Below, one piece after another: positions 39,765 to 48,688 of a stretch of DNA of 64,000 nucleotides. The stretch is from NCBI RefSeq assembly GCF_000482465.1, contig NZ_KI519425.1:68890-132889 (forward strand), in the 5' to 3' direction. The stretch's first letter is position 1. Every line of letters begins with the position of its first letter. Under the pieces are notes generated by a model. The model made no database searches. It was not told where the DNA came from and saw only the letters and a program-made list of their open reading frames with translations. Made by a program: the position numbers and the translations under genes. The DNA comes from Runella limosa DSM 17973 (GTDB lineage Bacteria > Bacteroidota > Bacteroidia > Cytophagales > Spirosomataceae).

Positions 39765-42122
39765 ATGGTTAATTTGAGTAGAAGTATGAAAAATATGAAG
39801 AATAAGTCACAGAAAACGCGTAGCCCTAAAAAGAAACAAGGGGGACGTACGCACCGACAAATAGTCTCGTTTTTGGATGAACTCAAATCCGAGATTGCTA
39901 CTTTTTTTGAAATCAATACCGAGCAGCCTTTTGAATTGCATGAGCTTCACAACCATTTTGATGCAGAGGATTCAAAACTTCGTCTTATTTTCAATGGATT
40001 GCTCGATGAGCTTGTCGAAGAAGGGAAAGTAATTAGAACCAAAGAAGGGTTGTATGCGACCAACGAAAATGCGAATGTGTTTATCGGGAAAGTCGAACAC
40101 GTCAATAAAAATTATGCCTTTATTGTACTGGATACCCAGAAATCAAGCGAGCAACCTAAGTTAGAAAATACGGATATTTGGGTGGATTCCGACGATTTAC
40201 GCGGAGCGATTGATGGCGATACTGTTCGGGTAAAACTTTTTAGCGAATACCGAAGTGGCCGCCGCCGCGAAGGCCGAGTGGAAGAGATTTTAGAGCGTGG
40301 ACGGGTCGAACTGGTGGGTGAAGTCGAACTTTGGCCCAAGTATGGTATCGTGGCTTTGGACAACCGTCGCATTTATGACGATGTGTATATTCCTGAGCCC
40401 AAACTCAAAAATGCGCAAGACGGAGACAAGGTGCTGTTGAAAATTACGCAGTATCCAACCCGCTCGCGGCGTATGGAAGGAGAAGTGCTGGAAGTATTAG
40501 GAAAAGCAGGCACCCACGAAACCGAAATGCACGCGATTTTGGCCGAATTTGGGTTGCCTTATAAATTTCCTGAAGATGTAGAAGCGGAATCAAATGCGAT
40601 TTCGGAGGTAATAGAAAAGGACGAAATAAAGCGCCGTCGTGATATGCGGGAGGTGACAACGTTTACCATTGACCCTGCCGATGCCAAAGACTTTGACGAT
40701 GCACTTTCGGTGCAGTTGTTGGAAAATGGTCATTTCGAAATCGGGGTTCACATCGCTGACGTTTCCCACTATGTACGTCCTAACACGGCGTTGGAGCGGG
40801 AAGCGTATGCGCGTGCTACGTCGGTGTATTTGGTGGACAGAACGGTGCCGATGTTGCCCGAAAAATTATCCAATAACTTGTGTTCGTTGCGGCCTAATGA
40901 AGATAAGCTGACGTTTTCGGTGGTGTTTGAGTTAAACGAAAACGCCAAAATCGTCAACGAATGGTTTGGCCGTACGGTGATTCATTCTGATAAGCGTTTT
41001 ACCTACGAGGAAGCGCAAGACGTACTCGAAGCGACTGCGCGCGGCGAAGAAGCAGCAGGGCCTTTTGCCAAAGAATTGACGTTGCTCAACCAGCTAGCGT
41101 ACAAGCTCCGCGATGAGCGTTTTGCCAAAGGAGCGGTCAATTTTGAAACCACTGAAGTGAAGTTTAGGTTGGACGAAAACGGCAAGCCACTGGGGTTATA
41201 CACCAAAATCCGCAAAGACGCCCACAAGCTGATTGAGGAATTTATGTTGTTGGCCAACAAACGCGTACCCGAATACATTTACCGAAAATCGAAAAATAAG
41301 GAGCAGCCCAATACCATGGTGTATCGGATTCACGAGGAGCCCGACATGGAAAAGCTACGGATGTTTGCGGCCTTCGCGGGTCGATTGGGTTATAAAATGA
41401 AGCTCGACGACGAAAAAGTAGTGGCAAAGTCGCTCAATCAATTGATGTCGGATTTGGAAGGGAAACCCGAACAAAATGCGCTCGAACAATTGGCGATTCG
41501 AACCATGGCCAAGGCGCGATACAGCACCGAAGATGTTGGCCACTTTGGCTTGGCGTTCCGTCGGTATTCGCACTTTACTTCGCCCATTCGACGCTATCCC
41601 GATATGATGGCGCACCGTTTGTTGCAGCATTATCTGGACGGAAAACCATCGCCTGACCGAGCCGAGTATGAGCCTGCTTGTAAGCATTCGTCGTCGAGGG
41701 AGCAATTGGCTGCCAATGCCGAACGGGCAAGTATCAAGTACAAGCAAGTGGAATTTATGGCCTCGATGGACCCTGAGCGCGTTTGGGACGGGATTATTAC
41801 GGGCGTTACTGAATTTGGCTTGTTTGTCGAAATTACCGAAACGGCCTCGGAAGGATTGGTCAGAATGAATGACCTAAACGATGATTTTTATGAATTAGAC
41901 AAAGAAAACTACCGATTGGTAGGAAAGCGCACGCAGCGTTTTTACACGTTTGGAGATACGGTAAAAGTAAAAGTCAAAGACACCAATATTTCGCGTCGAA
42001 GTATGGATTTGACCTTGGCGGAAACTACTTCCAATGTCGTTTCTGCGTTGCCTGTGCGTGGCCGTGGTAGAGGAAGTGTGAAAGAAAAACGCCCTCGTAC
42101 CAAGGAAAAGCGCCGCAAATAA
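39765..42122 (+). CDS. rnr: Ribonuclease R
   Basis: The 785-residue protein (starts at 39765, 39786 or 39795 are all possible; the first two have no clear advantage) begins with a basic, lysine-rich tail. Then come a winged-helix-like N-terminal region (about 30-100), cold-shock domains (about 103-260), the RNB catalytic domain with DPADAKDFDDA (303-313) carrying the metal-binding aspartates, and a C-terminal S1 domain (about 670-760; WDGIITGVTEFGLFVEI) with a basic tail. RNase R degrades structured RNA 3' to 5' in the cytoplasm. Two strong hairpins follow the stop. Confidence 0.96.
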   Translation: MVNLSRSMKNMKNKSQKTRSPKKKQGGRTHRQIVSFLDELKSEIATFFEINTEQPFELHELHNHFDAEDSKLRLIFNGLLDELVEEGKVIRTKEGLYATNENANVFIGKVEHVNKNYAFIVLDTQKSSEQPKLENTDIWVDSDDLRGAIDGDTVRVKLFSEYRSGRRREGRVEEILERGRVELVGEVELWPKYGIVALDNRRIYDDVYIPEPKLKNAQDGDKVLLKITQYPTRSRRMEGEVLEVLGKAGTHETEMHAILAEFGLPYKFPEDVEAESNAISEVIEKDEIKRRRDMREVTTFTIDPADAKDFDDALSVQLLENGHFEIGVHIADVSHYVRPNTALEREAYARATSVYLVDRTVPMLPEKLSNNLCSLRPNEDKLTFSVVFELNENAKIVNEWFGRTVIHSDKRFTYEEAQDVLEATARGEEAAGPFAKELTLLNQLAYKLRDERFAKGAVNFETTEVKFRLDENGKPLGLYTKIRKDAHKLIEEFMLLANKRVPEYIYRKSKNKEQPNTMVYRIHEEPDMEKLRMFAAFAGRLGYKMKLDDEKVVAKSLNQLMSDLEGKPEQNALEQLAIRTMAKARYSTEDVGHFGLAFRRYSHFTSPIRRYPDMMAHRLLQHYLDGKPSPDRAEYEPACKHSSSREQLAANAERASIKYKQVEFMASMDPERVWDGIITGVTEFGLFVEITETASEGLVRMNDLNDDFYELDKENYRLVGKRTQRFYTFGDTVKVKVKDTNISRRSMDLTLAETTSNVVSALPVRGRGRGSVKEKRPRTKEKRRK

Positions 42123-42133
42123 CCTCTAAAAAG

Positions 42134-42166
42134 AGCCCTGCCAAGTTTTTGAAACTTGGCAGGGCT
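42134..42166 (+). terminator. Perfect 15-bp hairpin after the rnr gene
   Basis: AGCCCTGCCAAGTTT (42134-42148) and AAACTTGGCAGGGCT (42152-42166) pair perfectly with a 3-base loop, 12 bp after the rnr stop. The downstream T-run is weak. It may work as a bidirectional terminator. Confidence 0.7.
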
Positions 42167-42224
42167 GAGGTTGCATTATTTTTAACGTTTGGAACAGTTT
42201 GCGTCGGAGACGCTGGGCCTTGTT

Positions 42225-42250
42225 TCGCCCCGAGCTGTAGCTCGGGGCGA
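42225..42250. terminator. Perfect 11-bp hairpin before the large secreted gene's stop
   Basis: TCGCCCCGAGC (42225-42235) and GCTCGGGGCGA (42240-42250) pair with loop TGTA. It lies 9 bp downstream of the minus-strand stop at 42259 and is GC-rich, in keeping with a terminator of the minus-strand gene. Confidence 0.65.
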
Positions 42251-42258
42251 GCGAGCTT

Positions 42259-45200
42259 TTAGAAACCTTCTTTCTCTTCTTCCTTCTCTTTCTTCTTCGT
42301 TGGGGTTTTGGCAGGTGGTGTTTGCGCTACTTTGGCACCAGGTTTTGCTTTAGGGTCAGTAGCTGTCGTTTTTGCTGCCGTTTTGGTATCTTTTGCTTTT
42401 GAATCCGTTGTGGCTTTGGCGTCTTTTGTCGCAGGTTTGGTACTCTTATCCGCCACTTTTACTTCTTCCTCCTCAGGCTCTTCGGCAGGTGTCGTCGTTG
42501 TTGCTTTTTGTGCAGCGGTAGGGGCTGATTTTGATGCAGTCGATGGCGCAGTGGTTTTCGCAGGAGCACCTTTGGCAGGAGCTTTGGTGTCTTTGGCCAG
42601 TGGTTTTTTCACTTTTGGACGGTAATAAGCCGTAAAACGATCCACAAACAAATCACGTTCTTCAAAGCCAATTGGCAGAATAGAACCGTCCTTTTTGTCT
42701 TTGGATTTCACCGAAATCAAATCGTTTATTTCTTGCACCGACGAGACCATTGCTAGCTTGTCTTGTTGCCAATCAAAATAGTACCACACATCTTCGGAAG
42801 CTTCGATGTAGATACTCACTTCGTCGCCACGGGCATTTTTGCGAATCTCCACCATACCTTCTAGCTCGGCGTTGATGTCGGTATTGCCAAGGTTGGAGAC
42901 CCCAATTTTGCCCACACTATAAAACGCATTTTGAGGTGCCGACCAGCGAAGATTGACATTTGATAAAACGAGTGTACTGTTGAATTTAGGCGAAGCATCA
43001 AACAGTGGTTTGTAGGCAGCAGCACTGCGACTGATGTAGCCGTCGGTGGCTTTGCGGCCAATGAGGGCGGCCAATTTATTACCCAAACGCTCGATACTTG
43101 GTTCGGCAGGGTCGCTGTTTTGTTCGTCTAAGTTGGTTTGAACAAGGTTTTCGGCCGCTTTGGTAATAATCTCACGGTTCGCAGGGAAGTTGAGCGACAT
43201 GAGGGTATTGAAACGGTACGTACTGCTGTCGATGTTGGCCTGCACTCCCCCCGAAACCATGAAGAGCTGTTCGGCTTCCTTGGTGCTGCGGTCGTTGATG
43301 AGGCTTATTTTACCTGAATAAGTAATGGTGCCTTTGGTATCGTTGAAAGTATAAGCATTTTCTTCGTCCACTAGCTCATCGGCGGTTTTGGTTTCAGGCG
43401 TCACGCGGAACGCTTTTAGCTTATCATCAAAGCGTAAAAGTCCGTAGGCTTCAAAGATAATTTGATCGTTGCGTGCTTCTTTCCCCGATAAAAATGTTGG
43501 ATACAATCCATCAGTACCTGCCCGATAATGCAACCCAACCGAAATAGGCATATCTGCTTCATTTTTGAGGGCAGGTGTTACTTTGAGCGCTACGTCTTTG
43601 GTAGGGGTTTCTTTAAACGGGATCCATGAAGCGACCAAATCGGGACGTTTTTTGAGAATGGGTTTGACATAGCCATCAAATTGCAGGTTCGGTTCGGGGG
43701 CAAGCATGGTCATAGCTCCTTTGTATTGAAGGCGAGGAGCCGCTACAAAGTTGTCGAGTTCCACAATTTCTGCCTTGGCCACGGTGTAAGAAGTTTTTTC
43801 TTTGGAAGGCGCTGTGCGGTTGCTGCCCGACGACGCTGCTACGCCTTGGCGCAGGCCAAAGTTCCCCATCTTGACAGGAATGGTGTCGTTTGAAACGGTC
43901 GTGTAAAGATAGGTAGCGTCGCCCGTAAACTTCGTGCGTGATTCAATCTTGATGTTACCGTTTTTGAGGCGGTGGTATTCGTTGAGCGTATCAAGTACCA
44001 AACGCGCATTTTTGAAAGGTGTCATTTCGCCGTTGCGGTGAATCACCACAAGCCCTTTGTCAGGCAATACCTTCGCATCGGCCGATTTGATAAACGGTAC
44101 GCCTCCGATATTGAGGGTCATTTTTTCGATTTCATACAAAGCCGAAGAACCGTTAAATGTCAACCCTGCTTGTTCGGGAGCAATGGAGGTAAAGGTGGAG
44201 GTGGCCACGTCGCCTTTCATGGCAATGGTTTTGGCGTTGATGTTCCACTGGGCACGGTTGATAGAGGTTTGGTACGACGCAAATGGGAACTCCATGAGTG
44301 GGTTTTCCAGCGTATTTTTACTGGTCGAAATACCGACTAATCCCTTCACAAGGTTAAAGTCCACGTCCACGTTAGAGCCTAACAACACAGGGCGGGTGGC
44401 ATTGGTGGCCGATATAATTTTGTACTGCGATTCGCCCGCAAAGAACCCTTCTTTGTTAAACTTAATGTCCTGAGAAGTCAGTTCGGAGTCGTCGCGGCGA
44501 AGTAGCCCTTTTCCGTAGAGTCCTGTTGAGCGAAGCACAATTCGCCCGTCTAGCTTGGTTGTTCCGTTGTAAAAATTAAAAGTATTCCCTTTGGTGGTCA
44601 ACGACATACTGTCGGCTTTGGGCGTCCAGCGCAGAGTGAAATTTCTCAAATCCACCCTAGGGAAATATGCTTTGCCGATGGTCGCTTCTTTGACTTCGGC
44701 CTGTGCCCCATTGGCCACCAGTGAATCTGACATAAACAAGAGGCTTTCGGTTGGAATGCGCGCACTCAAGTGGGTAATTTCGCCTTGCGAACGTAACCCT
44801 TGTTTGTCCATCACGAGTTCTTTGGTAAACTTCACGACGGTATTGGTGCCATATACTTTGTAGCCCGTAGCAGGTGGGATATACTTGAAACCCAGTGAGT
44901 TGTCGGGCATGGAGCGGAGTTCGGCTTGGAAAGTGGGGAAAATTCCGTTGGAGTTGAACGTCCCGATAAATACAATGTCTTGCAGACCAAGGCTATCGTA
45001 GTCGAGCGACGGGATTTTAAAGAAAACTTTGCGGTCGTATTTGAAATTTCCACGGTCAGGCTGGTCAAAATAAACCGTCATCCCTTCGGGTACGTGCAAG
45101 CGGGGGAAAACGGAGTTTTTACGCCCGCCTGATTTGTTGCTGGGGTCGTTCAGATAAATACGTCCTGATTTTTCATATACAATATCGCCGCCCACTTCGG

Positions 45201-47232
45201 TGTTGCTTCCTTTGTCGTAGGCTGTTTTTGGTACAAAAGTGATGTTGTCAATTTTATTCAAATCGACAAAAAACTTGTCGTAATTAAACATCAAATCGCG
45301 GCCATTGAAACGGAAGTTGGCCGAAACCAACAAACCATTCATGCGAAAGTCGCGGTTTTTGAGCACCCTGATTTCTTTGTCCGAAGGCGAAGCGACAATT
45401 TTGAGCGAGTCACTAATGGTAAATTTATCAACTCCTCTAATGGTCAGTATATTGTCTTTGAGGTCGATGCTGGCGTTGGCGATGTCGTTGTTGGCAGGGT
45501 ACAACGACGAGACTCTGAAGTTGTCAAAATCGGTTTGTTTGTTGTTGGCCATCACGTACAAAGCTCCTTTGTTGGTAAAGCGGAAAAGACCAGTTTTAGG
45601 GTCAATGGACAAAAATCCGTCGTAGTACAGTTGCATAAAAGCCGAGCGAACGGCGTTCATATCGCGTTTGAAAAACTGCGCAACTTCTTCGGGGGCAAAG
45701 CTGGTGACTTTTTGTTTGGTAACGTAGTTAGACGCCATTTGCAGCGGATGAAAACCCGACTGCTGGTTCATGGCACGGAAGCGTTCGGGTTTGAAATAGC
45801 TAAACGATTCGAACGAAATGGGAACGACATTTTTTCCCGAAATGCGCAAAAACTCAATTTGATTTTTGGGAAAATTCCAGCGAAGCATTTCCGCGTCGAT
45901 GTACATTTTGTGGTACGAATCGGAATAAGGCGTATAGTGAAAGCCTGATTTGACCGAAGCAGGTTGCGTTTTGACTGTCCCCGTGGCCTCGCTGTACGAA
46001 AGCTGAACGCCAGGGTGATGCAGTGAATCAGTGCCCATGTAGCTAGTGAAGGTAGCGATGGGAGAGGTAATCAACGAATCTGTGATGTCGAAGTGGCGGC
46101 TGCTCGATTTGAACGCTAATTTTCCGTTGTAATTGACCATCACCGTTGAAGGAGATTGGCTCAATGAAGCGCTGGTCATTTTTTGACCCACCAACGAAAT
46201 CCCCCCTTGGTACAAGATGTTTTTGCTCAATCCCTTGATTTGGGCGTCGTTACGGTACGAAATAAAACGAGGATAGGGCGAAGGTTGGCCTTTGGTGCGG
46301 CGTTTGCTTTCGTATTCAAATACCCCTTCGACGGGAGCGTTGAGTTTGGCGCCGTACTGAAGTTTGGCGTCGTCGGTTACGAGTTTAGGAAGGCTCACGT
46401 TGAAGCTGTAGGCACTCAGATTGACAAAAATATCAGGAGTTCCCGCTGTTTCCCACGTTACTTTTCCCCCCATACCTACCCAATTTCCTTCGCGAATGGC
46501 CAATTTTCCGCTGGTCTGGACGATGGGCACTGAATCGTTAGCGGTGAGCATCACGAGGTTGGTATTCTTAAACTCCACAATCGCCCCTGATAGGTCGGGG
46601 AGGAGCTTTTTTTCGTAGGCAGGCATGACTGTCATCACATTTGCGGTATCCGTGACTGCTCCCCAGCCGTCGTTTGCCGCACTATTTTTTGCTGCTTCTA
46701 CGGTCTTGATAAGTTCAGCATTGGCGTCACTGAAGCGAAAGCTGAAAGTACCTTCGAAGGCGTAAAGGCGATTGAAGTTTGAGGTATAAATCAGGCGATT
46801 TTCGAACAGATTGCGTGCTGTCTCAAAATACTTTAAAGTCGCTTTGGTATCGTAGGCTTCTAGTGCTTGGGTGGTGGTAGTTAGGTAGCCATCTACTTCG
46901 TTGGGGGCTGCGTGCGTTCCGTTGAATGCCGCGTATAGTCCATTGAAAAATTGCTCAAAATGAGGTGTCGTAGGTTTATATCCTTTGGCCACCATGCGTT
47001 TGGTGAGGGTAACGATACTTTTTTGGTGCGCTTGCGTCAAACGACTGTCCAACCAAAGGGTTTCGAGGTTTTTGGCGGCTTTGAGATAGGTAGGGTTGCC
47101 GCTTGCAGCCATCATTTTTTGCACGTCGGCTATAAACTGCGCAGGGTCGTCAGAAAGTTTGACGACTTGAGCGTGAAGAACCAACCCTGTAAGCCATAAA
47201 AAAACGATGAAGTAGGGCGTAAAACGTTTCAT
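42259..47232 (-). CDS. Very large secreted protein of unknown function (1657 residues)
   Basis: I take the ATG at 47232, which is 24 bp from a TAGTTTTG promoter box and gives a signal peptide MKRFTPYFIVFLWLTGLVLHA (cleavage after HAQ). Residues 24-200 are mostly helical (NLETLWLDSRLTQAHQKSIV). From about 200 to 1530 the protein is beta-rich, with many short strands (IYLND, FRFNGRDLMFNYDKFF, LRSQGEITHLSARIP) and no cysteine-rich or catalytic pattern that I recognise. The last 110 residues are a Lys/Ala/Thr/Pro/Glu-rich low-complexity tail ending KKEKEEEKEGF. It lacks a T9SS sorting domain. It is divergent from a DUF2851 gene. I make no functional claim. Confidence 0.85.
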   Translation of the reverse strand: MKRFTPYFIVFLWLTGLVLHAQVVKLSDDPAQFIADVQKMMAASGNPTYLKAAKNLETLWLDSRLTQAHQKSIVTLTKRMVAKGYKPTTPHFEQFFNGLYAAFNGTHAAPNEVDGYLTTTTQALEAYDTKATLKYFETARNLFENRLIYTSNFNRLYAFEGTFSFRFSDANAELIKTVEAAKNSAANDGWGAVTDTANVMTVMPAYEKKLLPDLSGAIVEFKNTNLVMLTANDSVPIVQTSGKLAIREGNWVGMGGKVTWETAGTPDIFVNLSAYSFNVSLPKLVTDDAKLQYGAKLNAPVEGVFEYESKRRTKGQPSPYPRFISYRNDAQIKGLSKNILYQGGISLVGQKMTSASLSQSPSTVMVNYNGKLAFKSSSRHFDITDSLITSPIATFTSYMGTDSLHHPGVQLSYSEATGTVKTQPASVKSGFHYTPYSDSYHKMYIDAEMLRWNFPKNQIEFLRISGKNVVPISFESFSYFKPERFRAMNQQSGFHPLQMASNYVTKQKVTSFAPEEVAQFFKRDMNAVRSAFMQLYYDGFLSIDPKTGLFRFTNKGALYVMANNKQTDFDNFRVSSLYPANNDIANASIDLKDNILTIRGVDKFTISDSLKIVASPSDKEIRVLKNRDFRMNGLLVSANFRFNGRDLMFNYDKFFVDLNKIDNITFVPKTAYDKGSNTEVGGDIVYEKSGRIYLNDPSNKSGGRKNSVFPRLHVPEGMTVYFDQPDRGNFKYDRKVFFKIPSLDYDSLGLQDIVFIGTFNSNGIFPTFQAELRSMPDNSLGFKYIPPATGYKVYGTNTVVKFTKELVMDKQGLRSQGEITHLSARIPTESLLFMSDSLVANGAQAEVKEATIGKAYFPRVDLRNFTLRWTPKADSMSLTTKGNTFNFYNGTTKLDGRIVLRSTGLYGKGLLRRDDSELTSQDIKFNKEGFFAGESQYKIISATNATRPVLLGSNVDVDFNLVKGLVGISTSKNTLENPLMEFPFASYQTSINRAQWNINAKTIAMKGDVATSTFTSIAPEQAGLTFNGSSALYEIEKMTLNIGGVPFIKSADAKVLPDKGLVVIHRNGEMTPFKNARLVLDTLNEYHRLKNGNIKIESRTKFTGDATYLYTTVSNDTIPVKMGNFGLRQGVAASSGSNRTAPSKEKTSYTVAKAEIVELDNFVAAPRLQYKGAMTMLAPEPNLQFDGYVKPILKKRPDLVASWIPFKETPTKDVALKVTPALKNEADMPISVGLHYRAGTDGLYPTFLSGKEARNDQIIFEAYGLLRFDDKLKAFRVTPETKTADELVDEENAYTFNDTKGTITYSGKISLINDRSTKEAEQLFMVSGGVQANIDSSTYRFNTLMSLNFPANREIITKAAENLVQTNLDEQNSDPAEPSIERLGNKLAALIGRKATDGYISRSAAAYKPLFDASPKFNSTLVLSNVNLRWSAPQNAFYSVGKIGVSNLGNTDINAELEGMVEIRKNARGDEVSIYIEASEDVWYYFDWQQDKLAMVSSVQEINDLISVKSKDKKDGSILPIGFEERDLFVDRFTAYYRPKVKKPLAKDTKAPAKGAPAKTTAPSTASKSAPTAAQKATTTTPAEEPEEEEVKVADKSTKPATKDAKATTDSKAKDTKTAAKTTATDPKAKPGAKVAQTPPAKTPTKKKEKEEEKEGF

Positions 47233-47256
47233 AGTATCTGCGGAATTTGTCGAAAC

Positions 47257-47264
47257 CAAAACTA
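47257..47264 (-). promoter_or_regulatory. Bacteroidota -7 box (TAGTTTTG) for the large secreted gene
   Basis: The minus strand reads TAGTTTTG, matching TAnnTTTG, 24 bp before the ATG at 47232. It lies within the longer frame and supports the shorter start. Confidence 0.5.
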
Positions 47265-47328
47265 GGTATAGAACTATCAATATATCTATTTAACTCAATT
47301 TAATTCAAAATTATTTCAATAAAGCGCT

Positions 47329-48603
47329 ATGTCCGAAGATTTTCTGTACTTCTTGTGGCAGTTTCAGTATTTTGACGCTGCTCACCTCACAACTACGGCG
47401 GGAGAATCGCTCCAAGTACTGGCCATTGGACAACGAAATGCCCACGCAGGCCCCGATTTTATCAATGGGCGTGTCATAGTAGAAAATATCGAATGGGCAG
47501 GAAGTATCGAAATGCACTTGAGAAGCTCAGACTGGCACCGACATGCCCATACCACCGACCGTGCCTATGAGAGCGTTGTTTTGCACGTGGTTTGGGAAAA
47601 CGATGCAGATATTTGTCGGCACGATGGTACGGCAGTTCCTACGTTGGCCTTAAAAGATATCACCTCACCCAAACTGCTGCACAAATATCACGTACTGATA
47701 GGAAGCAAAGCAACGATTCCGTGCGAAAATCAATTGGAAGCTGTTTCGGACTTGCAAAAACGCATGATGCTCGACCGCGCGGCTACGCAGCGTCTTGAGC
47801 GTAAAGCGCAGGGCGTATTGGAATTGTTGACCCAAAACCACCAAGATTGGGAAGAAACGACGTATCAATTGTTAGCCCAAAATTTCGGTTTTAAAGTCAA
47901 TGCTGAACCGATGCTTCGGCTGGCGCAGGGCTTACCTCTCAAAATTCTTCACAAACACCGCGATAGCCTTTTTCAATTGGAAGCCCTGCTCTTTGGACAA
48001 GCGGGACTTTTGATGCCCGCAGACGAATACGCACTGTCTTTGCAGAAAGAGTACGCGTTTTTGGCGGCAAAATATAGTTTGAAATCCACCCAACTACAGG
48101 CCCACGAATGGAAGTTTTTGCGCTTGCGTCCTGCCAATTTTCCAACGGTTCGGTTAGCGCAGTTGGCGGCGTTTGTTCAGCAACAACCCAGTCTATTTTC
48201 CCTCTTTATTCACGGTGAAAATGTTAAAAAATTGGAGGAAGTACTCCGCGTCAAGCAGTCGGCCTATTGGCAGACACATTATCACTTTCAAAAAACAACG
48301 GCGGCGAAAGTAGCTACCCTAGGAAAAGCATCGGTCGAAAATATTGTTGTCAATACGGTCGTTCCTTTATTAGCAGCTTATGCTGAAGCAAAAGATAATC
48401 TAGATTTTATGAGCAAAGCAACGGAATTATTGGAACAACTTCCTGCCGAAACAAACCATCTCATCGACCTGTGGCATCAGATGGGGGTAGAATCAAAAAC
48501 AGCCTTTGATTCCCAAGCTATTATCGAACTCTATACCCATTTTTGTGTAAAAAAGGGATGTTTACAATGTGCTATTGGTACATCGTTGCTGAAATCTCCC
48601 TGA
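47329..48603 (+). CDS. DUF2851 family protein
   Basis: The 424-residue cytoplasmic protein matches DUF2851, a conserved Bacteroidota family: MSEDFLYFLWQFQYFD at the N-terminus, GQRNAHAGPDFINGRVIVE, WAGSIEMHLRSSDWHRH, and AYESVVLHVVWENDADI. The GPDF and E-x-H residues form a PD-(D/E)XK-like pattern, which suggests a nuclease-type fold, but activity is not established. The C-terminus has FCVKKGCLQCAIGTSLL, a small cysteine motif typical of the family. It is followed 85 bp downstream by an M28 peptidase gene on the same strand. Confidence 0.9.
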   Translation: MSEDFLYFLWQFQYFDAAHLTTTAGESLQVLAIGQRNAHAGPDFINGRVIVENIEWAGSIEMHLRSSDWHRHAHTTDRAYESVVLHVVWENDADICRHDGTAVPTLALKDITSPKLLHKYHVLIGSKATIPCENQLEAVSDLQKRMMLDRAATQRLERKAQGVLELLTQNHQDWEETTYQLLAQNFGFKVNAEPMLRLAQGLPLKILHKHRDSLFQLEALLFGQAGLLMPADEYALSLQKEYAFLAAKYSLKSTQLQAHEWKFLRLRPANFPTVRLAQLAAFVQQQPSLFSLFIHGENVKKLEEVLRVKQSAYWQTHYHFQKTTAAKVATLGKASVENIVVNTVVPLLAAYAEAKDNLDFMSKATELLEQLPAETNHLIDLWHQMGVESKTAFDSQAIIELYTHFCVKKGCLQCAIGTSLLKSP

Positions 48604-48646
48604 CCGTTAGATAAATACTTAGATTCTTTTTAAACCAAACACTTAC

Positions 48647-48654
48647 TATTTTTG
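48647..48654 (+). promoter_or_regulatory. Bacteroidota -7 box (TATTTTTG) for the M28 peptidase gene
   Basis: TATTTTTG matches TAnnTTTG and ends 34 bp before the ATG at 48689. Confidence 0.5.
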
Positions 48655-48688
48655 TATTCTTTAAAGTTGTAAAACTATACAAGCCCCC

